A program made the position numbers and the translations under genes. Source: Allorhodopirellula solitaria (GTDB taxonomy: Bacteria > Planctomycetota > Planctomycetia > Pirellulales > Pirellulaceae). From it: 64,000 nt of DNA. The DNA lies in NCBI RefSeq assembly GCF_007859855.1, contig NZ_SJPK01000007.1:148542-212541 (forward strand), in the 5' to 3' direction. This document shows, piece by piece, positions 1 to 8,318 of the stretch. The number at the start of each line of letters is the position of its first letter. The stretch's first letter is position 1. The notes under the pieces were generated by a model, which saw only the letters and a program-made list of their open reading frames with translations, was not told the origin of the DNA and made no database searches.

Positions 1-124
1 GTTTTCCCAGTGCTGGGCCCCTCCCCGACGAGGCTTCGCCCGTCGACCCTCCCCAAACTTCGTTTGGAGAGGGTGAAGTCAAGAAATTGCGCAAGACCTA
101 TCGAGCGTCAACCCCAAAGATTGA
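1..124. other. Intergenic, with a stable hairpin
   Basis: No gene is seen. Positions 47-73 form a hairpin, CCCTCCCCAAAC / TTC / GTTTGGAGAGGG, with one mismatch, followed by TGAAGTC. The same layout, a short stem closed by a TTCG-like loop and ending in GGGAGGGTGA or similar, recurs near 14549-14578 and 44226-44256. It therefore looks like a dispersed repeat of this genome and not a terminator specific to one gene. Confidence 0.4.
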
Positions 125-228
125 ACAGCCCAGCGCAAGCCCCGGTTTTCTGCCGCCAAACGCGAAGCGTTGAAGGAACCGGGGCGAATGCTGAATGGCT
201 AATAAACCGAAACAACTGCCCCGACCTG
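125..228. repeat. Degenerate copy of the GCCCCGGTT palindrome repeat
   Basis: Shares the core CCCCGGTTTTCTGCCGCCAA, then CGCGAAGCGTTG, then the trailing AACCGAAACAACT..CCCCGACCTGCTTA with the intact palindrome at 14393-14475. The outer arms have decayed here: CGAATGCTGAATGGCTAAT replaces the clean complement. It lies downstream of the kinase gene, which ends at 277. Confidence 0.6.
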
Positions 229-276
229 CTTAGAAGTGCACTCGTTTAGAAGTGCACTCGTTTAGAAGTGCACTCG
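229..276. repeat. Three tandem copies of a 16-bp unit
   Basis: The unit TTTAGAAGTGCACTCG occurs three times in a row at 229-244 (first base C instead of T), 245-260 and 261-276. It ends directly at the stop codon of the kinase gene (277-279 on the minus strand). The first copy overlaps the CTGCTTA tail of the degenerate palindrome repeat, so the amplification probably started from that tail. The unit contains the palindrome GTGCAC. Confidence 0.75.
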
Positions 277-2271
277 TCACTGATCCGGCGTTGTTTGGCC
301 GCCATCGATCAGCGACTGCAACTGCGTCTCGGCTTCATCGATCACAGGGCGGGCCCAGGTCTCGTCGCCGAACGAATCGATCAAGCTCCGCAGTTTTCGC
401 TCGCGCGGCTCCGGTGGCAGACCCTCGCTCGCCTTGAGCAGCTCCTGGAGTTCTACCAAGCTCCCGTTGGTTTCCAATTCTCCCGCGAGCGGGTCTTGGA
501 GATGAGCCAGCTCCGTGCGGGCGAGACGGGTCAGATGGTCGAGCCCGACCAGTGGTGCCACGCCATCCAAGTCCGGTGCCGTATCGTCGTCACCGGCCCC
601 ATCGTTGTTCTCATCGCTTTGCCCGTCATCGGCCCCATCGTCGGCAAAGAGTTCCAACCAGCTCTCGAGCCGCACAATCGCGTCCTGAGGTGATGTCGTA
701 CGCAGATCCATGGCTTTGACGAACGCCAGTGCGGGGGGATCGAGCTTCGAAACGCCCCCCGACAAACGAGCTTGGCCCATCAAGCGTTTGAGCGTGCGTT
801 CCAAGTCCGCTTGCTCTTTCCAGCGTTGGACCTGAGCGAAGTGCTCATCCTCGGGGTAATGTACTAAGAAGCGGTCAATGATTGCTTCATTGAGAGTCAA
901 TTCGCCATCCTGCTCGGCGGTCTGCAGGGTTTCATACATGGACTCGGCTGAGGGCACGCGTGTGGCGCGAACGAACAGGTAAATCCCGCCGGCGAGGATC
1001 GCCAGCATCGCGGCAAACGAAGCGACCTGGAGCCAGTGATGCGTGGGCGGAGACACGGAGTCACCGTGTAAATACCCCGCGTTGGCGTCTTCCTGTTCGA
1101 CGGATTGGAAACTCGTGAGGGCCCCAGACGATGTCTTGGCGGGCGGACCTTGCGCTGGAACGCGGGTCTGAGAATCCTTTGGATCGGTCGCCGACGCGGC
1201 TCCTGTTGCCGCCGTGACCTTGGCATTGCTCCCGCTTGGATGCCTCTCGTTGAATTCCACGGCTGCGGAACTGTCTCCCGGTCCGGTGCAGTCGCCGGTT
1301 CCGCCCGAGCCCTCATCAACCTGGATGTCGTCCGCCGGCAATCCACTGGTCAGATGGGATTGCTGCGTATCGATATGCCCACCGTCCTCACCGCTGGGTT
1401 TCGGCCCATGCTGTGTGACTTCACTTTTGAACGAGACCGTGCGGCCCCGCTGCAGACCAGCGCGAGTCGATTTGAGTCGCTTGTTCACAGCAATCGCGGT
1501 AGGCGGTCGCTTCTGCGGATCTTTCTCGAGCAGGTCATGGACGATCTCGACGACTTCGCGCGGGATTTCGGGATTGATCAGGTCCAACGGAACGGCCTGA
1601 TCTCGTTGCAGAGCATCCATGACCTGCGTCAGTTTTTTGCCGGCAAAGGGCGACCGCCCCGCCATCATGGCGTACATCACACTTCCCAGTGCATACAGGT
1701 CCGTACGAGGTGTGACGGGACCATCGCCCGCTTGCTCGGGGGCCATGTAGTCGGCGGTGCCCAGCACCGATCCGGCCAGCGTTTGGTCGCCGTAGCCGAA
1801 CAACTTCGCGATCCCGAAATCCACAATCTTGACTTCGTTGGATTCAGTCAGCAGCAAATTGGCGGGCTTGAGATCACGGTGAATCACGCCCATGTCGTGG
1901 GCTTGCTTGAGCGCGGCCGTGATCTGGATAGCAATATCGACCGCTGGCAACCAATTCATGCGTTTGACATCGCGGATGCGCTGTTGCAGCGATTCGCCAT
2001 AAACCAATTCCATTGCATAGAACAACCGGCCTGACTCTTCACCGTATCCGATCAAGCGCACGATCCCGGGGTGTCGCAGGCGACGGAGCGTTTCGATCTC
2101 GGCATCGAACCGGCGACGAAACCGCATATCGTCGGCAACGTGGGGCGCGATCAGCTTGACTGCGACCTCTTCGCCCGAGGTGACATGAGTGGCCTCGTAG
2201 ACCGATCCCATACCGCCCCGGCCAATCACCTTGCCGATTTTGTAGGGACCCAGGTGCTCGAATTCACTCAT
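277..2271 (-). CDS. Membrane-anchored serine/threonine protein kinase (PknB/Hanks type)
   Basis: A 664-residue eukaryotic-like kinase. Start chosen at the ATG at 2271 because homology begins with LGPYKIGKVIGRGGMG a few residues later. Visible motifs are the glycine-rich loop (about 17-22), VAVK with the ATP-binding Lys39, HRDLKPANLL at 131-140, DFG at 151-153 and APE at 177-179, so it should be catalytically active. The kinase domain covers about residues 8-275. A low-complexity linker follows, then one membrane helix (WLQVASFAAMLAILAGGIYLF, near 410-432), then an acidic helical domain of about 230 residues that would be outside the cytoplasm. The start overlaps the end of the DUF4432 gene by 8 bp, so the two are probably translated together. 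The substrate is unknown; an adaptor or sensor role for the C-terminal domain is inferred. Confidence 0.9.
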   Translation of the reverse strand: MSEFEHLGPYKIGKVIGRGGMGSVYEATHVTSGEEVAVKLIAPHVADDMRFRRRFDAEIETLRRLRHPGIVRLIGYGEESGRLFYAMELVYGESLQQRIRDVKRMNWLPAVDIAIQITAALKQAHDMGVIHRDLKPANLLLTESNEVKIVDFGIAKLFGYGDQTLAGSVLGTADYMAPEQAGDGPVTPRTDLYALGSVMYAMMAGRSPFAGKKLTQVMDALQRDQAVPLDLINPEIPREVVEIVHDLLEKDPQKRPPTAIAVNKRLKSTRAGLQRGRTVSFKSEVTQHGPKPSGEDGGHIDTQQSHLTSGLPADDIQVDEGSGGTGDCTGPGDSSAAVEFNERHPSGSNAKVTAATGAASATDPKDSQTRVPAQGPPAKTSSGALTSFQSVEQEDANAGYLHGDSVSPPTHHWLQVASFAAMLAILAGGIYLFVRATRVPSAESMYETLQTAEQDGELTLNEAIIDRFLVHYPEDEHFAQVQRWKEQADLERTLKRLMGQARLSGGVSKLDPPALAFVKAMDLRTTSPQDAIVRLESWLELFADDGADDGQSDENNDGAGDDDTAPDLDGVAPLVGLDHLTRLARTELAHLQDPLAGELETNGSLVELQELLKASEGLPPEPRERKLRSLIDSFGDETWARPVIDEAETQLQSLIDGGQTTPDQ

Positions 2272-3487
2272 TGCGTGTTTCCGTTGATGGGGATGTCGAC
2301 TCACCCGCGTCGACGCTCCAGCCACTGCGGGGCGTCCGAGAGATGGAAGCGGACACAGACTGGTCCGTGTTGATCTTTCGGATTACGTCTTGGACCTGCT
2401 GCACTTCATCTCGCGATGTGAGCGGGGCCAGTGTGACCCGGAACGATGCCGTTTCACCACCGGCGAGTTCCACGGTGCGACCGTTGTCCTGCTCGAAACT
2501 GTGGGGGTTGGGAAAGTTGGTGGCCGGTTCGAGTCCGCAGACATAGCCGTCGCCGATGTCGGCGTTATTCTTCCAGAGAATAAACCACGGCAGGGTGGAC
2601 GTTTTGAAACGAACGGCGAGTCCCCGCTCCCGCTCGGCGTCGGCGAGCAAAGCGTGAGCGACGCCCGCACCATCGGGTAGAGGGCGAGCAAAATAGACTC
2701 GCTCCTCAGCTCCAGATGTGGGCTCGCCAAAGCGGTTCCACTCATCGATCTGCTCGGCGGCATGATCGTCACGCGGCGCCAACTCATCGATCGCCACACT
2801 CAACTCTGCGTTCTCACCGAGCACCGGCGGACCGACATTGATATGGTAGAGCAGTTGCATGGTTTTGGGCGTGGACAATTCGTTGGTAACGTCATCGAGC
2901 AATTCCACCTCGTCGCGATCAGCATGAATACGAACTCGGGTGCGCATTCGCCACCGCTTAAAGAACAAACGAGCCTCAATCGTTTCGGCGACCAACTCGA
3001 CTCGCCCGGACGCTTCGTCAAATTCGACGGTGAGCGCGTCGGCGGGCGTGTTGGCAATATGTCCGTGGAGAGGGTAGACGAGCTGCCCGTTGGCGTCGTG
3101 CTCGGGCGCACCATTGCTATCAAGACCACAGCGGACCACGAGTTCGTCGAACCCCGACAGCCACCCCAATCCGCTCGGTTCGCTGATGTCGACGTGATTC
3201 GGGTGGACCGGGCCGGCGACCGGAGATTGCCACTGATAACGGACTCCATCGGCCTGCATCCGCCAGAGCGACATGCCGCGGGTTGGCAACACATCGACGT
3301 GCATCTGCGAATTCGCCAAACGGATGATCTCCACCCCCTCACTGACGCCGCCGCGAAAAACGCCGCGGCGAATCGTCACCTCGCCCACCCGGGTTTCAAT
3401 GGTCAGGTGCAATGCACTCGATTCGTCCCATTCAATGCGATCTTCACGGTCTTCGGTGGTTCGCAAGACGATAGATTCTGTCGGCAT
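2264..3487 (-). CDS. DUF4432 family, aldose-1-epimerase-like protein
   Basis: 407 residues from the ATG at 3487; an in-frame extension upstream to 3628 has no family-like sequence. The chain resembles the DUF4432 branch of the galactose-mutarotase (supersandwich) fold: LPTRGMSLWRM, a substrate-site-like stretch SGFDELVVRCGL, HGHIANTPA, LLYHINVG and GYVCGLEPATNFPNP. These proteins are assumed to act on sugars as epimerases or sugar-binding enzymes, but the substrate is not established. The 3' end overlaps the kinase gene by 8 bp, and the 5' end faces the cupin gene at 3706 across 218 bp, which must hold both promoters. Pairing with a phosphomannose-isomerase-like cupin supports a sugar-related role. 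The last about 25 residues are Ser/Thr-rich and not part of the fold. Confidence 0.75.
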   Translation of the reverse strand: MPTESIVLRTTEDREDRIEWDESSALHLTIETRVGEVTIRRGVFRGGVSEGVEIIRLANSQMHVDVLPTRGMSLWRMQADGVRYQWQSPVAGPVHPNHVDISEPSGLGWLSGFDELVVRCGLDSNGAPEHDANGQLVYPLHGHIANTPADALTVEFDEASGRVELVAETIEARLFFKRWRMRTRVRIHADRDEVELLDDVTNELSTPKTMQLLYHINVGPPVLGENAELSVAIDELAPRDDHAAEQIDEWNRFGEPTSGAEERVYFARPLPDGAGVAHALLADAERERGLAVRFKTSTLPWFILWKNNADIGDGYVCGLEPATNFPNPHSFEQDNGRTVELAGGETASFRVTLAPLTSRDEVQQVQDVIRKINTDQSVSASISRTPRSGWSVDAGESTSPSTETRNE

Positions 3488-3705
3488 GAGAAAAAATAGA
3501 GAGTTGGAAGGAATAAAAATTTCTGGCGCGGTCACGTCCCGCGGATCGATGGACGATACTCTGTGGTCACTCGGATTCTTGTAATGGGCCGACGACCAGC
3601 TTAAAACAACATCTGCCGGTGCTTTCAATCACGATTACACTATCGTTCCCGGCATACCATCATCATCCCACCTTTCCAGTCACACCGTAAGCGGACCCCA
3701 CTTCG

Positions 3706-4956
3706 ATGAGCAACGTGAAATTAGATGAAGGCCTCGTAAAAGGCGACAGTGTCACTAGGTTACTCGATTCGGCTCTCGATGCGGGCGAAGGGCTGTTGCG
3801 ATTGACCCCCACGTGGGTACCCCGGTCGTTCCTGCATCCCGGTCGCCGCATCAAGTTGCACCCCGGTGATTATTATCGCTTCGGAGCCGACCGAGGAGGC
3901 ATCGATGAACGCTGGTTCGGCAGCACCACGGATGCCGCTAACGAGGGCCGCGTGTGGCACGAAGGGCAGAGTTTCTGCTTGTTCGAAGGCAAAAAATTCA
4001 TGCTCAAGGATGCCGTTGCTGAGCGAGGTGCCGACTTGGTGGGTGAGCCCATCTTCAGCGAATACGACCGCTGGCCGGTCTATTCCAAGTTCTTTGACAA
4101 CATGGGTCCGATCCCGCACCACATGCACCAAAGCTTCGAAGACGCCGAACTCGTCGGTCAAGAAGGCAAGCCGGAGAGCTACTACTTTCCACCCCAGCTC
4201 AACAACGTCGACAATAACTTCGCCTACACCTTCATGGGGCTCGAGCCGGGCACCGAGCCGGCGGACGTGCGGAAGTGTCTCGAGAACTGGAATGCCGGCG
4301 ACAATGGCATTCTCGACCTCAGCCGCGCCTACCGGCTCAAACGGGGCACCGGCTGGCTGATCCCACCGGGCGTTCTGCACGCCCCCGGTTCGCTGTGCAC
4401 CTACGAACCCCAATGGGGCAGTGACGTCTTCGGCATGTATCAATCCATCGTCGAAGGCCGCTACGTCCCCTGGTCGCTCCTGGTCAAGGACATGCCTGAG
4501 GAAAAGCACCAGGACCTCGACTTCATCGTCGGCCAACTCGACTGGGACAAGAACGTCGATACCCACTTCAAAAACAGCAACTACCTCGAGCCCATCCGCG
4601 ACGAGAAACGCAGCGGCGATGGTTACGAAGACCTGTGGGTCGTGTACGGGACCGTCGATGGCAAGCAGTGCTTCAGCGCCAAAGAGCTGACGATCCAGCC
4701 GGGTGCGAAATGCACGCTCAAGGACGGGGCAACGAGTAGTTGGATCACGGTACAAGGCCGTGGCCGGATCGGATCACTCGACCTGCAAACACCAGCCATG
4801 ATCCACTTCGGTGAGAATACAACCGACGAGGTCTTCATCTCTCACGTCGCCGCAACGCAGGGTGTCGAGATCGAAAACCTCGGCAGCGAACCACTCGTCG
4901 GCCTCCGCTACTTCGGCCCCGACGCCCATTCCGATCTGCCCAAAGGCGGCTCCTGA
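3706..4956 (+). CDS. Cupin protein, class I mannose-6-phosphate-isomerase-like
   Basis: 416 residues, start ATG at 3706. It has a double cupin layout. The first barrel contains GPIPHHMHQSFEDAE (about 134-148), in which the closely spaced His and the following Glu match the metal-binding cupin motif 1. PPGVLHAPGS further on fits motif 2, supplying the other His. The C-terminal part (about 300-410) forms a second, metal-free-looking barrel (LTIQPGAKCTLKD..GRGRIG). This is the pattern of type I phosphomannose isomerases, which interconvert mannose-6-phosphate and fructose-6-phosphate, but sequence alone does not fix the sugar. It is divergent from the DUF4432 epimerase-like gene and convergent with the squalene-cyclase-fold gene, whose stop lies 6 bp away. 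Confidence 0.7.
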   Translation: MSNVKLDEGLVKGDSVTRLLDSALDAGEGLLRLTPTWVPRSFLHPGRRIKLHPGDYYRFGADRGGIDERWFGSTTDAANEGRVWHEGQSFCLFEGKKFMLKDAVAERGADLVGEPIFSEYDRWPVYSKFFDNMGPIPHHMHQSFEDAELVGQEGKPESYYFPPQLNNVDNNFAYTFMGLEPGTEPADVRKCLENWNAGDNGILDLSRAYRLKRGTGWLIPPGVLHAPGSLCTYEPQWGSDVFGMYQSIVEGRYVPWSLLVKDMPEEKHQDLDFIVGQLDWDKNVDTHFKNSNYLEPIRDEKRSGDGYEDLWVVYGTVDGKQCFSAKELTIQPGAKCTLKDGATSSWITVQGRGRIGSLDLQTPAMIHFGENTTDEVFISHVAATQGVEIENLGSEPLVGLRYFGPDAHSDLPKGGS

Positions 4957-4961
4957 GATCG

Positions 4962-6524
4962 CTAGAGCGGGAAGTCGTCTTCTTCACTCTGCTGAGAATA
5001 CAGCGGCATGTGACGATAGTAGACTTCGAGAATCATTGTTGCGAACGACGTCATGCACAGCCGCCCACCATTGGAAACGTGGGCGCTCTCGAAGTACCAA
5101 CTGCCTTTGGCACCGCCTTCCTGTGCCTGCGTTTCGACGAGCCAGTCGCGTAGTTCGGCATTGAACTTGTCCCATTCCGGACCGCCGGTTTGGCGGAGGA
5201 CTTGGGCGGCGTAGTAGTCGTAATAGATGTCGTTTTTCATGACACCTCGCTCAGCGAGGTCGGCAACACCTCGCTGCAAGGCTTCGTTATTCTTCTGCCA
5301 GCCGGTGTACATCCGGCAGAGCAGCCCCACGGCGGTCATCGACGCGTTGAAATCGGTCGTCTTCTTGTCGTAGCCATACCTCGCTCCACCATTGGACTGG
5401 ACGCGGTCGAGAAACAGCAGCGAGCCTTGGATCGTTTTAGGTGGCACCATCAGATGCCCCATGTATCCGCTCTTGAGAGCCATGATCTGCCAGCCAACGA
5501 CCGAGGTGTCGCCACCGCGGGAGTCCTGGTACTTGTATTTCCACCCGCCGTCGCGGCACTGGGCTGCGACGATAAAGTTCAACGCCGCTTGCGTCGGCGC
5601 CGCGAGCGTGGGATCACCGGTCATCGCATACGCCTCGCTGAGGGCGATCGCGGCCAGACCGTGTGAGTACATATTGCCGTCGGGTTCGGTCAAATCAAGG
5701 ACGGCCAAACCTTCCTTCGTCCCTGGCCTGCCGCTGCGAATCAGGTACTGCAGACCGCGGCGTACCACGGATTGGTAGTCTCCTGATTTATGAGTCTGGC
5801 CAGCCCCTAAGAATGGTAACAGCGCCATCGCGGTGGCGCCGTTGAACGCCGAGGCGCGTTTGGCGATGCAGGGATCTCCGCAAGCGTTCTTGCACACCAA
5901 GTTATGAGCAAAGGTCCAACGGCCGTCTCGCATCTGGTGCAGGGCAATCCATTTCAAGGCCTCGGTGACCGCTGCCTCACTGGCCGAATTGCCCCCCAGT
6001 TCACGCAGTAGCTTTTTCTTCATCTGCTCCGAACGACTGTCCATCGCGGTGGTTTCCACCGAGGCCAGCGTCTGCAGGGTGGTCGACGTAGGAGCCATCT
6101 CGGCAGCCAAATCGGAGATGTCCAGTGGGACCGCTGCGATGTCCATGGGCACGTCGAGCGAAACCGGTTCGGTCACGTCCATCGCTTCGGCGACCTCGAC
6201 GGGCTCGCTGACTTCCTCAATCACCTCCATCTCCCCCGGATCGATCTGTTCAATCGTGAACTCTTCGATCTCGGGACCCTCCTCACCCGTCGCGGTCGCC
6301 GAGAGCACATTGACGAGTTTGACCGGATCGGTGAGCGTGACCAATCCCAGGGCGAGCAGGATTGCCACATGAACCAAGGTGCTGATCAGCCAGGCGGGAG
6401 CTTCTTTAAGAAACCCTAGCCGCCGTCTCCGAGGCTCCTCCGCTTCAGCCTCGTCCTGGGCGGAAACCTCCGTCGACAACAGCTCATCCAGATCTGGCAG
6501 GTCGGGGTCTGTCGTGGTCGACAT
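4962..6524 (-). CDS. Membrane-anchored prenyltransferase/squalene-cyclase-fold repeat protein
   Basis: 520 residues from ATG 6524; an alternative ATG at 6602 would add 26 Pro/Ser-rich residues. Order of parts: a cytoplasmic acidic N-terminus ending in the basic stretch EEPRRRR; one membrane helix (WLISTLVHVAILLALGLVTL, about 45-64), giving N-in topology; a long Glu/Pro/Val-rich spacer (about 80-150) like the rod of TonB proteins; then an alpha/alpha-barrel of repeated motifs such as LKWIALHQMRDGRW, GLQYLIRSG, ALNFIVAAQCRDGGWKY and LLFLDRVQSNGG. The QxxDGxW-type repeats are those of the squalene cyclase/prenyltransferase superfamily. The catalytic DxDD motif of hopene cyclases is not seen, so an enzymatic role in hopanoid synthesis is not supported. 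Such TonB-like plus cyclase-repeat proteins are common in planctomycetes and their function is unknown. Confidence 0.8.
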   Translation of the reverse strand: MSTTTDPDLPDLDELLSTEVSAQDEAEAEEPRRRRLGFLKEAPAWLISTLVHVAILLALGLVTLTDPVKLVNVLSATATGEEGPEIEEFTIEQIDPGEMEVIEEVSEPVEVAEAMDVTEPVSLDVPMDIAAVPLDISDLAAEMAPTSTTLQTLASVETTAMDSRSEQMKKKLLRELGGNSASEAAVTEALKWIALHQMRDGRWTFAHNLVCKNACGDPCIAKRASAFNGATAMALLPFLGAGQTHKSGDYQSVVRRGLQYLIRSGRPGTKEGLAVLDLTEPDGNMYSHGLAAIALSEAYAMTGDPTLAAPTQAALNFIVAAQCRDGGWKYKYQDSRGGDTSVVGWQIMALKSGYMGHLMVPPKTIQGSLLFLDRVQSNGGARYGYDKKTTDFNASMTAVGLLCRMYTGWQKNNEALQRGVADLAERGVMKNDIYYDYYAAQVLRQTGGPEWDKFNAELRDWLVETQAQEGGAKGSWYFESAHVSNGGRLCMTSFATMILEVYYRHMPLYSQQSEEDDFPL

Positions 6525-6995
6525 AGAAGGATCCGATGGACGCGGTGGCGATAGAGAACTCGCGATCCGAAAAGGGGTCTTCCCCTCGGGAGGCGAGGTC
6601 ATTTGAAATATGGGTTAACGGCCTCGCCAGAGAGGGTAGGCCCCGTTTCGGCTAGGCACGTAAGGTGACCGAAACAACTTTACGCGGGATAGTATAGAAC
6701 AAACCCTACCCTTCGTTTTGCGTTTCTGAGTGTCTCCTGTAGTAAAAAAACGCGTTCGCTGGTCGCTTGTACCCATCCCATCAGGAGGGCTTGCCGACAC
6801 CCGTAACAGCCACACCATCCGATCGAACCACACCGCCACCACCCACTGGAGCAGGCATTGCGTGCTCGTAGTGGCGGTGCCTGCTACCTACTGCCCTAAA
6901 AATCTGCTAGTTTGCCGGTCCATTTCCACGGGGAATGCCCCTGGGTGAATGCCAATCCGATAGTCTCTTATTCCTCGAACCTTCGCGAACCATCG
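6525..6995. other. Divergent promoter region with a hairpin in the metY leader
   Basis: About 470 bp between the cyclase-fold gene and metY. Arms AGCAGGCA (6850-6857) and TGCCTGCT (6878-6885) can pair around a 20-nt loop roughly 110 bp before the metY start. No match to the SAM-I, SAM-II or SAH riboswitch cores could be made by eye. A segment near 6622-6650 (GGCCTCGCCAGAGAGGGTAG) is similar to one at 47743-47765, so part of this spacer is dispersed repeat. No gene is supported. Confidence 0.4.
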
Positions 6996-8315
6996 ATGTC
7001 AGAAGACGCCACCGCCAACCATCGTATTGCCACGCAAGCTCTCCATGCCGGGCAGGTTGCTGACCCGACGACTAAATCGCGAGCGGTGCCGATTTATGCG
7101 ACCACGAGCTACCAGTTCGACAACACCGACCACGCGGCGGCGTTGTTCGGCCTGACCGAGTTCGGCAATATCTACAGCCGGTTGATGAACCCGACCGTCG
7201 ACGTTCTGGAGAAACGCTTGGCCGAGATGGAAGGCGGCGTGACCGGGTTGTGCTTCGCATCGGGCCAAGCCGCGATCACAGCCGCGGTGCTGACGATCGC
7301 CCACAGCGGCCAGAACATCATCAGCAGCACGTCGCTCTATGGCGGGACGTGGACGCTGTTCTCTCAAACTCTCAAAAACCTCGGCATCGAAGTCCGCTTT
7401 TTCGATCCGGACAAGCCGGAAGACATCCACAAACTGGTCGACGAGAACACGCGGCTGGTGTACATGGAGAGCATCGGCAATCCTCGCAACGATGTCCCCG
7501 ATTTCAAAGCGATCACCAAGGCTGCCCACTCGGCTCCGCACGGTGCTCTGCCGGTACTGTGCGACAACACCGTGATGACCCCGATGCTACTGCGTCCGAT
7601 CGAACACGGCGTCGATATCGTGATCTACAGCACGACGAAGTTCTTGGGCGGCCACGGTGTCCACATCGGCGGGGCGATCATCGATAGCGGTAACTTCCAG
7701 TGGGCCGACCAACCCGAAAAATGGCCTGAGTTCTGTGCCCCATCGCCCTCCTATCACGGTGCGGTTTTCGAAGAGCATCTGCGGCCGATGGGCAACATCG
7801 CCTACAACCTGCATATCCGCACGCACTGGCTTCGCGATACCGGGGCGGCAATGAGCCCCTTCGCCGCTTTCCTATTCCTGATGGGGATCGAAACCCTGCA
7901 CTTGCGGATGCCACGCCACTGCGAGAACGCAGCGAAGGTCGCCGAGTTCCTTGATGCTCACGAGAGCGTCGAGTGGGTCAATTATCCCGGATTGAAAACG
8001 CACACGCATCACGCCAACGCTCAGAAGTATCTCCCCAATGGCAAGGGAGCCATCTTGGGATTCGGCATCAAGGGCGGCGCCGAGGCGGGCAAGAAATTCA
8101 TCAACGCCTGCAAGCTTTGCTCGCACTTGGCAAACATCGGTGACGCCAAAACGCTGGTCATCCATCCCGCCAGTACCACGCACCAACAGCTCACCGAAGA
8201 CGAGCAACGGCAGGCGGGCGTGAGCCCCGAGTACATCCGCGTGTCGGTCGGTATCGAAGACAGCGCTGACATCATCGATGATTTGAAACAAGCACTCGCC
8301 GCCGCCACTGCCTAA
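6996..8315 (+). CDS. metY: O-acetylhomoserine (thiol)-lyase
   Basis: 439 residues, start ATG 6996 (MSEDATANHRIATQALHAGQ). It is a Cys/Met-metabolism PLP-dependent enzyme of the fold-type I family: NIYSRLMNPTVDVLEKRLAEMEGG (59-81), FASGQAAI for phosphate binding, CDNTVMTP and the Schiff-base lysine K215 in YSTTKFLGGHG. The long insertions and overall length near 430 are those of O-acetylhomoserine sulfhydrylases, not of cystathionine gamma-synthases (about 380). It makes homocysteine from O-acetylhomoserine and sulfide in direct sulfhydrylation. The stop is 3 bp before the metX-metW fusion, which makes its substrate, so the pair forms an operon for methionine synthesis. Confidence 0.93.
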   Translation: MSEDATANHRIATQALHAGQVADPTTKSRAVPIYATTSYQFDNTDHAAALFGLTEFGNIYSRLMNPTVDVLEKRLAEMEGGVTGLCFASGQAAITAAVLTIAHSGQNIISSTSLYGGTWTLFSQTLKNLGIEVRFFDPDKPEDIHKLVDENTRLVYMESIGNPRNDVPDFKAITKAAHSAPHGALPVLCDNTVMTPMLLRPIEHGVDIVIYSTTKFLGGHGVHIGGAIIDSGNFQWADQPEKWPEFCAPSPSYHGAVFEEHLRPMGNIAYNLHIRTHWLRDTGAAMSPFAAFLFLMGIETLHLRMPRHCENAAKVAEFLDAHESVEWVNYPGLKTHTHHANAQKYLPNGKGAILGFGIKGGAEAGKKFINACKLCSHLANIGDAKTLVIHPASTTHQQLTEDEQRQAGVSPEYIRVSVGIEDSADIIDDLKQALAAATA

Positions 8316-8318
8316 CGC

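Noticed and set aside
1105-2034. 309-codon frame antisense to the kinase
   Set aside because: The kinase motifs are on the minus strand; the frame is a shadow.
3760-4755. 331-codon frame antisense to the cupin gene
   Set aside because: The + strand has clear cupin motifs; the antisense frame is a GC-rich shadow without domain signals.
4962-6524. Squalene-hopene cyclase enzyme
   Set aside because: The fold repeats are there, but the DxDD catalytic motif is not, and a TonB-like membrane anchor precedes the domain.
6850-6995. SAM riboswitch upstream of metY
   Set aside because: Only a simple hairpin is visible; the conserved cores of SAM-I, SAM-II and SAH classes could not be placed.
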